NCBI RefSeq assembly: GCF_004827385.1
Contig: NZ_SRXN01000005.1
Coordinates: 220,702 to 284,701, forward strand
Direction of reading: 5' to 3'
Origin: Ensifer sp. MPMI2T
GTDB lineage: Bacteria > Pseudomonadota > Alphaproteobacteria > Rhizobiales > Rhizobiaceae
Length of the DNA stretch: 64,000 nt
Shown here in pieces: positions 29,564 to 36,977 of the stretch. Position 1 is the stretch's first letter. The number at the start of each line of letters is the position of its first letter. A program made the position numbers and the translations under genes. The notes under the pieces were generated by a model. It was not told the DNA's origin. It saw only the letters and a program-made list of their open reading frames with translations, and made no database searches.

Positions 29564-30103
29564 ATGGAAACCAAGGATGTTGTTGCTTGGGCGGGTATTC
29601 TCCTGAGCCTGGGATTCAACGTCATCAACTTTCGCCGCACCGGCCAAATGTGGTCGCGGGGTCACGCGCTCACAGAATTCAAGAGCCTCAAAACCCCGGT
29701 AGACAGCGCTCTGGCAAAGATGCGGGAGAATAAGTCCGCATGGAAGAGCCTTGAAGCCTTTGGAGGCACTCCAAAGACCTTCATGACCGAAGCGCAAAAG
29801 CTGAATTCCGCGATGACAGAGCAGTTCGTCGCCCTCACGACCGCGCTTGAAGCGTTAGATGCGAGCAGCCACTCCAAGAAATCGGACCGGGTCACTAAAT
29901 TGGAGGCCAGCTGGGAAACCGTGGTTGGCCTGACCGAGCGGCTTTACGCTCCGCAGCAAACACTGGAACAGAAGAAAAAGATACTAAGCGCCACCGTCAC
30001 CGAGATCGGCAAGCTGATAGACGGTGTCGCAAAAGACATCGAAGATGAGACCAACGGGAAGATTGGTCAAACATCATTCTGGACATGGCCTCGCAAATCC
30101 TAG
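29564..30103 (+). CDS. Membrane-anchored helical protein, third gene of the ATPase-STAS cluster
   Basis: A 179-residue protein with one N-terminal hydrophobic segment (VVAWAGILLSLGFNVINF, residues 5-22) and a long, charged helical body likely to form coiled coil. No family recognised. It starts 25 bases after the STAS-like gene in the same direction, so it probably works with the upstream pair, perhaps as the membrane effector. Its 3' end overlaps a ligase relic on the other strand. Confidence 0.65.
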   Translation: METKDVVAWAGILLSLGFNVINFRRTGQMWSRGHALTEFKSLKTPVDSALAKMRENKSAWKSLEAFGGTPKTFMTEAQKLNSAMTEQFVALTTALEALDASSHSKKSDRVTKLEASWETVVGLTERLYAPQQTLEQKKKILSATVTEIGKLIDGVAKDIEDETNGKIGQTSFWTWPRKS

Positions 30104-30207
30104 AAGCCAAACACTTCCGCATCATCCGCCGCTTCCCTGATCCCCTTGAACGACGGATGCCGCAGTTTCCCGTCATCCGTCCAGGCGCGATACTCGACCA
30201 TTGCGAT
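30100..30207 (-). pseudogene. C-terminal relic of a LigD-type DNA ligase
   Basis: On the minus strand these bases read VEYRAWTDDGKLRHPSFKGI followed by REAADDAEVF and a stop. This matches the C-terminus of the ligase at 31049-32017, which has VEYRAWTDDGKLRHASFKGI. Nothing ligase-like lies upstream of it, so only the last ~33 codons of another copy survive. Confidence 0.85.
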
Positions 30208-30274
30208 CGAGGACAAAGCGCATCCGATGGGGCGGCTGAGGAAATCATGGAATTGCGAAACACACCTTGAGCCC

Positions 30275-30303
30275 GCCAACCCACAACGGCGGGCCCTTGT
30301 TTT
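30275..30303 (+). terminator. Likely terminator of the ATPase-STAS cluster
   Basis: GCCCGCC and GGCGGGC arms followed by CCTTGTTTT, about 170 bases after the stop of the third gene. It would end plus-strand transcription before the convergent cytochrome gene. Confidence 0.7.
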
Positions 30304-30331
30304 GCGATCTCTAATTTAGACAGCTGCAGTT

Positions 30332-30901
30332 TCACCGCTTCTGATACGAGTGAAAAATGAAATCCTTTGCCTCTACGGCTGAATGACACGCATGCCCGCA
30401 GTCGGAGCCTGTTCCATCGGGCGTGAACGCAGTAGACGCAGCGTCATAGTTGAAGTTGGCATATCCCCATCCGCCGCTCTCTGGAAATCTCTTGCTGTCC
30501 TTCGCGATGAAAGCAACATTCCTCAGGGCATCCGGCACATTCACCGAAAAAGGTGAATCGGAATCCTTTTTTGTCGTCCACTGGATCTTCGCAATTTTCG
30601 AGCCGTCGGGGAACTTCGTGCCATTGCCGGGAACGCCGTTTCGATAAGCCTCGATCATCGCCGGATTGGCCATAACTACGTTTAGAACTGAACCACCTTC
30701 ACCGGTCATGGCTGACTCGGTAGGATCGACCATAGCCACAGACACGACCTCCCAGCTTTCGTATCCCCTGAAGTCAGAGAATGCGAGGCCGTCCGGCACT
30801 TGCACAGTGTATTTGTCTTCTGCAGCCACAGTTATACCGCCCAGGGCGGTGATCACTAGCGCAATAGTCATCGGCGAGGATGGAATTCTCGTCATGGTCA
30901 T
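30332..30901 (-). CDS. Cytochrome P460 family protein
   Basis: A 189-residue exported protein: the signal peptide ends near VAAED (about residue 28), and the c-type heme motif CGHACH lies near residue 170. Fold features of the P460 family include FRGYESWEVVSVAM and GWGYANFNYD. Known P460 enzymes oxidise hydroxylamine in the periplasm, but many relatives are uncharacterised and may only be heme redox proteins. Unusual cargo for a prophage. Convergent with the ATPase cluster. Confidence 0.78.
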   Translation of the reverse strand: MTMTRIPSSPMTIALVITALGGITVAAEDKYTVQVPDGLAFSDFRGYESWEVVSVAMVDPTESAMTGEGGSVLNVVMANPAMIEAYRNGVPGNGTKFPDGSKIAKIQWTTKKDSDSPFSVNVPDALRNVAFIAKDSKRFPESGGWGYANFNYDAASTAFTPDGTGSDCGHACHSAVEAKDFIFHSYQKR

Positions 30902-31048
30902 TCCTCCACTAATGGATCAAGTTGTAGGCAGCCCCTTGCTCAAAATACATCAGGTCGAAAACGGAGATAACTGCCCGTATGGGTTACTCGAGTTGCGTGA
31001 TCGGCAAAGATGTGACGCACTCTTTCCTTGAAGCTCGCGCCCCCACGA

Positions 31049-32017
31049 TTAGACGAGCCGGAACACTGTCGCGTCATCCTCCCGCTCCCTAATCCCTTTG
31101 AACGACGCATGCCGGAGCTTTCCGTCGTCCGTCCAGGCGCGATACTCGACCTCGGCAACAAGCGCCGGCCGCGTGAAGATCGCGCCCTTGCGTCGCAGTG
31201 ATACCGCTGGCTTATCTCTGATCGCATCGAGCAGCTCGCGCAGCTTCACCGATTCCTGATGACTCCAGCCCGTACCGCAACCTCCGACATAGGCGAGGCC
31301 GTCGCCCTTCCTCGCCGCCAGCAGTAGCCGGCCGATTGCGCGGGGCATGGTCGACGGTTCATAGCCGACGATCACGAAGCTGTCGCGCCGCCGGCAAGTG
31401 ACCTTCAACCAGCCACCACGCCCGGAGCGATAGGGCTTCTCCCGGTCCTTAGCGATGATGCCTTCGAGGCCGTGCGCGCAGGCGACGCGGAAGAACTCCT
31501 CCCCGTCCGCCTGGACCTCCTCGGAAAGCCGGATTGCGCCCTCGCGACCGGCGACGATCGGTTCGAGCAGGCGACGGCGCTCGTGCAGCGCCAGCGGCCG
31601 CAGGTCGCGGCCGTCGAGATAGAGGAGGTCGAAGGCGTAAAGGACGATGGCGCCCGCCTCGTGGGCGGATGGCAGCCGGCCAAGAGCGCGCTGCAGCATG
31701 CCGAAGTCTGACCGGCCTTGCTCGTCGAGCACGACGGCCTCGCCGTCGAGGATGGCCGTTTTCACGGCAAGTCGCCGCGCATCGTCTGCGATCGAGGGAA
31801 AACGCTCGGTCCAGTCATAGCCGCCGCGCGTGATAATCCGGATCCGGCTGGGCTCGATGTGAACGGCCAGGCGGTATCCATCCCATTTCACCTCGAAGGC
31901 CCAATCCTGCCCCTTCGGCGGTTTGTCGACGAGTGTAGCAAGACAGGGATCGATGCGGGCCGGCATAGGATCTTCCGGCGGGGTATCCGGCGGCCGCTTC
32001 GATGAAGACTTGACCAT
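31049..32017 (-). CDS. Stand-alone ATP-dependent DNA ligase, LigD ligase-domain type
   Basis: A 322-residue ligase domain used with Ku in bacterial non-homologous end joining. The nucleotide-binding motif is FEVKWDGYRL with Lys at residue 44; motif III is in IVLYAFDLLYLDGRDLR and motif V in RSGRGGWLKVTCRR. The C-terminal OB domain ends with VEYRAWTDDGKLRHASFKGI. It lacks the polymerase and phosphoesterase domains of full LigD. No ku gene is visible. Rhizobia carry several chromosomal LigD paralogues; here the gene is prophage cargo, next to a relic of a related copy. Confidence 0.9.
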   Translation of the reverse strand: MVKSSSKRPPDTPPEDPMPARIDPCLATLVDKPPKGQDWAFEVKWDGYRLAVHIEPSRIRIITRGGYDWTERFPSIADDARRLAVKTAILDGEAVVLDEQGRSDFGMLQRALGRLPSAHEAGAIVLYAFDLLYLDGRDLRPLALHERRRLLEPIVAGREGAIRLSEEVQADGEEFFRVACAHGLEGIIAKDREKPYRSGRGGWLKVTCRRRDSFVIVGYEPSTMPRAIGRLLLAARKGDGLAYVGGCGTGWSHQESVKLRELLDAIRDKPAVSLRRKGAIFTRPALVAEVEYRAWTDDGKLRHASFKGIREREDDATVFRLV

Positions 32018-32379
32018 CAGCCGCCGCCATAGGGCTCCCGTACATAGACCGGCGTGAAAACACGCGTCAGATCAAAAAAGATCTCTTTGGCAATGGTATC
32101 TGTCGCGACAGCGCGCACGTCGGCCTCCTCCGCAGCGAAGTCGGCCAGTGTCTCTTCCGGTATCCCGCAAATAGCGTCGATGATCTGCCCGACGACGTCA
32201 TTCATGGCCGCAAGTTCGTCATCGCGCCGGAACTGATACTGCTTTCCGACACGGAGGAAAAGGTGGATGGCGATCACGGCCGTCGATCGAGCCCGATCGG
32301 CAAGCAGCACCTCTCGGAGATCGTCGTCGATCTCCATCAGGGGCATCTTGATCATCGCTGCGTTCAGTTGGCGCTCCAT
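32017..32379 (-). CDS. Hypothetical protein preceding the ligase gene
   Basis: A 120-residue, acidic, helix-rich cytosolic protein with no recognised family. It ends on the first base of the ligase gene (one-base overlap), so the two form an operon. The 32380-32601 gap upstream shows no gene. Confidence 0.62.
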   Translation of the reverse strand: MERQLNAAMIKMPLMEIDDDLREVLLADRARSTAVIAIHLFLRVGKQYQFRRDDELAAMNDVVGQIIDAICGIPEETLADFAAEEADVRAVATDTIAKEIFFDLTRVFTPVYVREPYGGG

Positions 32380-32601
32380 GCGTCCATTAACGCCTCGGGC
32401 GCGGGAGGCGCTGCCTACTAGCCGGTCACTTTGTGCTGCGTGAGAGCAGCCTGCTATCGCTAAAGAACCGTCAGTTCACGCGATGGTTCCCCAGCATTAG
32501 ACCCGCCTGGATCTCTTCGACGTGCTCAATCCGGCGTCTCAGGCACTCCCCTCTGTCTCGCTACCTTCGTCCAACTCAATCAAAACGCCTTGGCTTCTAC
32601 C

Positions 32602-32991
32602 CTACTTCTTCTCGTTCTCCAGTGCCTTCACGCGGTCTTCGAGGGTACGCACACGTTCTTCCAGGGCGTTGGTGTCCGCAGGCTGCATCGACTCGGTCAG
32701 AATAGCCTCGACTTCAGTGCGTTTACCGCCTGGTGCTTCGCGTAGAACCGTGCATGGGTTGTTCCCTTGACACCGGACACACTGAACCCCGTGGCCCGTA
32801 CTCCTGTTATCGACACAAGCGAGGAAGTCATTTCCCGGATCCTCCCCAAGGCCAAACGACACGCATTCGGCGCCTCGCTGGCGGCACATCGTCTGCGCCT
32901 CGTCCATCGTCGTCGCGGCGGCGGGTGCCGGCAACGCGACAACCACGACACCAAGCGCGACTGCCAGAATCGAGATCTGATAAGCACGCAT
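32602..32991 (-). CDS. Hypothetical exported protein with C-terminal coiled coil
   Basis: 129 residues: signal peptide MRAYQISILAVALG with cleavage likely near PAAATT, a middle domain with six cysteines (MCRQRGAEC, LACVD, VQCVRCQ, PCTVL), and a Leu-zipper-like end, ALEERVRTLEDRVKALE. I chose the ATG at 32991 because the signal peptide starts there; 33006 is an alternative. Family not recognised. Paired cysteines suggest disulfides in the periplasm. Confidence 0.68.
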   Translation of the reverse strand: MRAYQISILAVALGVVVVALPAPAAATTMDEAQTMCRQRGAECVSFGLGEDPGNDFLACVDNRSTGHGVQCVRCQGNNPCTVLREAPGGKRTEVEAILTESMQPADTNALEERVRTLEDRVKALENEKK

Positions 32992-33275
32992 CGGTTTCCT
33001 CCCCATCTTGAGTAATACCAGAGCAATATACCCGCCCCGCCATGACGGGGCTAGAACCGGCCCGGAGAGCACGGTTCGTCTATTCTTTGGCGATGGATCA
33101 TCCAAGGAGGCTGCCTCTCATGAAACCCAGAAACTGCATACCCACTTCGTCTTCGCCCTCACAGATCCGCAAAATCGTCGCATGGAGAACATATCAGCAA
33201 CACCGATGGCGCTGTGCGGTCGCGCCTCCACGACATGCGGGATATCGACAACCTCGATTCGAGGAGGGATTACGC

Positions 33276-33416
33276 ATGCCGGAAGAACCCAAACCCAAAT
33301 ACCAATGGCGGCAGACCTGGCCGGATGGCCCCGAACCACTTTTCCGGATACGACGGCAGCCGACATATCGCACACATCCACTGGTAACCACATGGGCTGG
33401 TGGAATTGGTACATGA
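33276..33416 (+). CDS. Small hypothetical protein, possibly the 5' part of a broken gene
   Basis: 46 codons beginning MPEEPKPKYQWRQTWPDG, with a strong GAGGAGGG upstream. The next frame continues with codons of equal quality from 33392, overlapping by 25 bases, so the two may be one gene split by a frameshift. Confidence 0.4.
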   Translation: MPEEPKPKYQWRQTWPDGPEPLFRIRRQPTYRTHPLVTTWAGGIGT

Positions 33417-33601
33417 CCTGGAATTGGGCAAAAAACGCCAACAAGTGGATGCGACCGAACGGTCAGGCCGATTCCGCAAGGGCGGCGGCGCTCGAGGCGG
33501 AGGCATGCTACGATGCCGTCCTCAGGTGTGAATGGCCGGGCATGGTGCCAGAGGATCTGCAATGCATGCTCGATAACGAGGAATGGATCCGCACGAGATG
33601 A
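33392..33601 (+). CDS. Small hypothetical protein, Trp-rich start
   Basis: 69 codons beginning MGWWNWYMTWNWAKNANKW and ending LDNEEWIRTR. It could be a separate gene or the 3' part of the one at 33276. The frame is open back to 33008 but without a convincing start. No family recognised. Confidence 0.4.
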   Translation: MGWWNWYMTWNWAKNANKWMRPNGQADSARAAALEAEACYDAVLRCEWPGMVPEDLQCMLDNEEWIRTR

Positions 33602-33686
33602 CCGGCCGCCGCGCCGGAACAATAGCGCGTACAGGCGGTTATCATAGCGCCGAGCAATTCGGCATTTCAGGTCCCCAACCTGTTAG

Positions 33687-33717
33687 CTAGTGCCCGCCTC
33701 CCCTGCGCGGGCACTAG
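33687..33717. terminator. Perfect 11-base-arm hairpin
   Basis: CTAGTGCCCGC and GCGGGCACTAG enclose a nine-base loop. It lies between the plus-strand small genes and a minus-strand gene, where a bidirectional terminator is expected, but T-tracts are weak. The 33602-33785 gap has no gene. Confidence 0.5.
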
Positions 33718-33785
33718 TGCATTTGCGAGTGTAAGATCATGGCCGACGCACTGAAGATGCAAAAGCTTAAGCCGGTGCTTGCAAG

Positions 33786-34415
33786 TTAATCTCTTTTGGC
33801 GAAGACCTCGATAGTACCTTCGCCCACATAACCGTCCGCTTCGATCCGGACTCGATCGGTGAGGAAGGCATCAAAGACTGCTGCAATCTCGGCACTCGTG
33901 AAATGGAATAGCTGTTTCCTGCTCTGAGTGTCTGACGCAATCAGTAGGCCATCTGGCATATAGACACTTCCTGAGAGAATTCCGATCACTCGCGCATGGA
34001 GCATCTTGTCGGATATTATTTTTGGTGAGCTGGTTTTCCGATGCCGTGATGTCAAATCGTAGTTGTTGAAGATTTCACCGGCGGTATTACGAAAAAACGG
34101 CTCGCGCCACTCGCCATCTTTCTTCCTATATACCTCATGCACCGTGAGCTGGCTGTCGCGAAATCGATCTGTTACCAAGCGACATTCCAGTAGCCGTCTC
34201 ATGCACACAGCAGCGATGCCGATCGCGCGCTCCAACATGTGGTAAGGATTGTGCTCTGTCTCGTCGTCAGAGATGGCCTCGCCGATGAGCTGGATTATTC
34301 TGCTCTTCTGTACGGCAAGCTCGTTCTTCCAAGTGTAAGCCTGCCACTCCGACGAGCTGACTGTCCCCATCCTCATCATCATCTGAAGTTCATCGCTTAT
34401 ATCCGTTTCAGACAT
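33786..34415 (-). CDS. Hypothetical protein of low GC content
   Basis: A 209-residue cytosolic protein with no recognised family. The N-terminal half is helical (MMMRMGTVSSSEWQAY, then HNPYHMLERAIGIAAVCM), and the C-terminal half is mixed. Base composition is clearly more AT-rich than the late genes, suggesting a separate origin. Divergent from the DUF2188 gene with a 109-base promoter gap. Possibly an immunity or exclusion gene, but nothing in the sequence proves this. Confidence 0.55.
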   Translation of the reverse strand: MSETDISDELQMMMRMGTVSSSEWQAYTWKNELAVQKSRIIQLIGEAISDDETEHNPYHMLERAIGIAAVCMRRLLECRLVTDRFRDSQLTVHEVYRKKDGEWREPFFRNTAGEIFNNYDLTSRHRKTSSPKIISDKMLHARVIGILSGSVYMPDGLLIASDTQSRKQLFHFTSAEIAAVFDAFLTDRVRIEADGYVGEGTIEVFAKRD

Positions 34416-34524
34416 AGCCCCCTCGTCTCAGGATCGTGTCGCTGCGGCGCATATTGAACTTCGGACAGTGTTTGGCAAACTGCTGTTATCAACCCACGGT
34501 GTAATGGTGGTAGAGGAGGAGCAC

Positions 34525-34761
34525 ATGAGCCTAGACAAATATACCCTGCACAAAGACGCCAAGACAGATAAGTGGCGCCTTGAGAAGGAGGGGTCCGACC
34601 GCGCGAAGGCAACGTTCGGCACGAAGGGCGAGGCATTGAAAAAGCTGCGCGACACCGTCGGCCCAAGCGGCGGATCTGTTCGGATCCGAAAGGTGGATAA
34701 TTCGATCCAGGAGGAAAGGACCTATCCGCGCTCCAAGGACCCAAAGAAAAGCCGCGGCTGA
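34525..34761 (+). CDS. DUF2188 family small protein
   Basis: 78 residues with the DUF2188 pattern: YTLHKDAKTDKWRLEKEGSD, then ATFGTKGEALKKLRD and a terminal VRIRKVDNSIQEERTYP. The family is common in phages and bacteria and has no known function. The ATG at 34525 has GAGGAGG in front. Highly basic, perhaps nucleic-acid binding (inference). Confidence 0.75.
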   Translation: MSLDKYTLHKDAKTDKWRLEKEGSDRAKATFGTKGEALKKLRDTVGPSGGSVRIRKVDNSIQEERTYPRSKDPKKSRG

Positions 34762-34797
34762 TCCGAGCGCGCCAGGTCGGCAAGCGCGCCTAAAACA

Positions 34798-34830
34798 AAA
34801 AAATGCCCCACGGCCGAAGCCGCGGGGCAA
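34798..34830 (-). terminator. Terminator at the end of the prophage late operon
   Basis: On the minus strand GCCCCGCGGCTTCGGCCGTGG closes a strong stem followed by ATTTTTTT. It is 24 bases after the last minus-strand late gene. Its plus-strand reading also follows the DUF2188 gene, so it may serve both. Confidence 0.88.
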
Positions 34831-34853
34831 AGAATAAATGTGTTCAGGCTTCA

Positions 34854-35183
34854 TCAGCCCTGCTTATCGAACTTCGCTCCGAACCAGCGCATGAATAGCA
34901 CCTCGGAGCCGCGCGGCCCGAGATAGGCGAGCGCCGCGATCAAACCGGTTGCCATGGGTTGATCCAGGTTGAGCCAGTTTGCCAACCCCTCGCCGATGAA
35001 AGCCATTCCGATGGCGATCGGCATTTCCCATAGCAGCTCCTTGCCGAAGAACTTCCGGCGCATCTTCCGGACTTCGTTAGTGTGCCACATCAGCCGCCCG
35101 ACAACCGCGCCGATAACGGTGGTGGCCGCGCCGCCGAACCATGAATTCAGCAACTCAATCAGAGACGTATACTTTTCCGGCAT
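34854..35183 (-). CDS. Phage holin, LydA/holin superfamily III-like
   Basis: A 109-residue membrane protein with three hydrophobic segments. WFGGAATTVIGAVVGRLMW and LWEMPIAIGMAFIGEGLANW are typical of LydA-type holins, which make inner-membrane holes that release the endolysin. I preferred the ATG at 35183; 35210 is also in frame. Last gene of the late operon, in a lysis cassette with a second holin and the endolysin. Confidence 0.72.
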   Translation of the reverse strand: MPEKYTSLIELLNSWFGGAATTVIGAVVGRLMWHTNEVRKMRRKFFGKELLWEMPIAIGMAFIGEGLANWLNLDQPMATGLIAALAYLGPRGSEVLFMRWFGAKFDKQG

Positions 35184-35230
35184 TAGCGCATTTCCCCGTG
35201 TCTCGCGCATTCCTTCCTAGTGCAGACCCG

Positions 35231-35773
35231 CTACCCGAGCCCACCCCTCGTCTCCCTCCACTTGGTGAACCAATCCTTGGCGGTATGGCCGCCCATGTAG
35301 AAGGTCACGAAGATGCCGGTCACGGTCATCAACAGGGTGACGTCGACAGTCTGGAGATCCTTCAGCAACGCCGCCTTGAGGATCGGCTGGGCGACGAAGA
35401 CGTAGCCCCAGAGGAATCCGAGCAGCCACATCCACAGAGGCCGCCATGCCCATGCCCACCACGGCTCCTTCTCGTAGTCGAGCGCGATGGTCTCGCCCAT
35501 GAGTCGCTGGCTCTCCACGTAGGAAATCCATAGCTCGGCGGCTGCCGGTTCGGCCTTGACGATCGCCGACTCGAGCGTGCCAGGCGCTTCCTTCGCGATC
35601 GTGGGGATCTCGGCAGGAGTTACCCCCGCCTCCTTGGCGATCGCGTCGATGACCTCGCCTGCGATCGGCCCTGCCCCGGTCAGATCGGTGAGGATTTTCT
35701 TGATGTACGGGACGCCGAGGCCGGCCGCCACGTCCAGAATGATTGCTCCGATGGCGCTCAACTCAGCCTCCAA
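35231..35773 (-). CDS. Three-TM holin-like phage protein
   Basis: 180 residues. The N-terminal 90 are soluble and helical. The C-terminal half holds hydrophobic segments around WWAWAWRPLWMWLLGFLWGY and LLMTVTGIFVTFYMGG, with a terminal KDWFTKWRE. This matches the 3TM holin family found next to endolysins and in gene-transfer agents. It overlaps the endolysin gene by 11 bases. Confidence 0.75.
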   Translation of the reverse strand: MEAELSAIGAIILDVAAGLGVPYIKKILTDLTGAGPIAGEVIDAIAKEAGVTPAEIPTIAKEAPGTLESAIVKAEPAAAELWISYVESQRLMGETIALDYEKEPWWAWAWRPLWMWLLGFLWGYVFVAQPILKAALLKDLQTVDVTLLMTVTGIFVTFYMGGHTAKDWFTKWRETRGGLG

Positions 35774-36641
35774 AGATTGCGTACAGGATTACGGCGACGA
35801 CCGCGGTGACGATGGATACGGCCCGCGCCTTTGGCTTCCCCTGCGTGATCGGTGGCGCTGGCGCCGGTTCGGGCGCCTTGGCTGTCTCCCGCGCTGGCTT
35901 GGCCGCCAAGTCTGCCGCGATCTTCTCGGCAATCTTGCGCAGCGTTTTCGGACCGGCGTGCCCGTCCGCCATCAGAGCGTTGCGCTCCTGGAACGAGAGC
36001 ACCGCCGCCTCTGCGCCGTAGCCAAAGACGTCGTCGAGAGTGCCGTGGTAGTAGCCGAGGGCATGCAGATCCCGGAGGAGCTGCGCGACTGCCGGACCAC
36101 GCTCACCGCGAACCAGCATGCCGTCCGCCATGGCATCGGCCTTCATCGGACCGACGGTGTAGTCCCCGAACTGGATGAGGTCGGCCTCGTCGGCGCGCCG
36201 CTTGACCAGACCGGCCAGCGTCTTGCCGCCTGCGGTGGTGCCGGTTTTCGACAGGAGCGCCGCTGCCTCGCCGTAGGCGCCGCGCTTTACCGCCCCCGCC
36301 CATTTCCATTCCAGCGCGCCGGCGCCGAGATTGTAGACGGGCGACACGGTGCCATCGAACACGTGCTGCGGGACATCCTTGCCGAGGAAGGCGTTCACCG
36401 CTTTTCCGTATTCGTGCTTGCAGAGGTAGATCAGCACCGCCTCCGCCTCGTCGCGCGTCATGGTGGCGCCGAGATTGAACTCCTGCCCGGGACGGTTCGC
36501 CCTCCACCACTGCCGGAAGAAGGCCGAGCGCCAGGTAAAGCCGATCCCGATGGTGAGGATTCCGGGCGGGTCAAGGTAAGCGTGGGGCACAAAGCCCTCA
36601 TGGCCGCGCATGAACGCGGCGCCGTCTCGCGACAGCTCCAT
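35763..36641 (-). CDS. Endolysin: GH24 lysozyme with peptidoglycan-binding domain and C-terminal TM
   Basis: This 292-residue muramidase cleaves the glycan backbone of peptidoglycan. The GH24 catalytic triad has the exact E-x8-D-x5-T spacing: E15, D24, T30. A PG_binding_1 domain follows at about 170-240 (AVAQLLRDLHALGYYHG). An Ala/Pro linker leads to a C-terminal hydrophobic segment (SIVTAVVAVILYAIF), unusual in that it may tether the enzyme to the membrane before release. It lies between the tail genes and the holins. Confidence 0.9.
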   Translation of the reverse strand: MELSRDGAAFMRGHEGFVPHAYLDPPGILTIGIGFTWRSAFFRQWWRANRPGQEFNLGATMTRDEAEAVLIYLCKHEYGKAVNAFLGKDVPQHVFDGTVSPVYNLGAGALEWKWAGAVKRGAYGEAAALLSKTGTTAGGKTLAGLVKRRADEADLIQFGDYTVGPMKADAMADGMLVRGERGPAVAQLLRDLHALGYYHGTLDDVFGYGAEAAVLSFQERNALMADGHAGPKTLRKIAEKIAADLAAKPARETAKAPEPAPAPPITQGKPKARAVSIVTAVVAVILYAIFGG

Positions 36642-36672
36642 CGTCAGATCCTTTCGATGTCGTGAAGAGGTC

Positions 36673-36712
36673 GCCCGCCTGCCCGTGGGAGGAGGAGGTT
36701 GGGCAGGCGGGC
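36673..36712. other. Intra-operon hairpin between tail and lysis genes
   Basis: Perfect 12-base arms GCCCGCCTGCCC and GGGCAGGCGGGC enclose a 16-base purine-rich loop. It lies in the 96-base gap between tail gene X and the endolysin. There is no T-tract. It may dampen or stabilise the lysis part of the late mRNA. Confidence 0.55.
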
Positions 36713-36737
36713 TACACCGCGCTGCAGTCGCGGCGAT

Positions 36738-36977
36738 TCAATCCCAGAGCCGGCGGAACGCCTTCGGCGTCTGCTGGGTGGTGATCTGCGGGAGCTTGAT
36801 GACGACGCCCGCGGGAAGTTTGGGCCCGCGCTCGGCGAGCCCGGGATTGTTCTCGTAGATCAACTCGGTCTTGCCGAGGTGATGGCCGTAGTAGGACGAG
36901 GCGATGTCGTCGACCATGTCGCCGTCGATTGTAACGTAGACCGTGCTGCCGTCCGTGGCAGTGAGATACCGGTTCAT
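36738..36977 (-). CDS. X: Phage tail protein X (P2 gpX-like)
   Basis: 79 residues with a LysM-like pattern: GDMVDDIASSYYGHH, then IYENNPGLAERGPKLPAGV. gpX is needed for tail completion in P2-like phages. The start ATG at 36977 overlaps the D stop by four bases (ATGA), which favours it over the longer frame to 37058. Confidence 0.85.
   Translation of the reverse strand: MNRYLTATDGSTVYVTIDGDMVDDIASSYYGHHLGKTELIYENNPGLAERGPKLPAGVVIKLPQITTQQTPKAFRRLWD

Noticed and set aside
29997..30389. 130-codon minus-strand frame across the ligase relic
   Set aside because: The relic is in a different frame ending at 30100; this longer frame has no ligase-like or other recognisable sequence.
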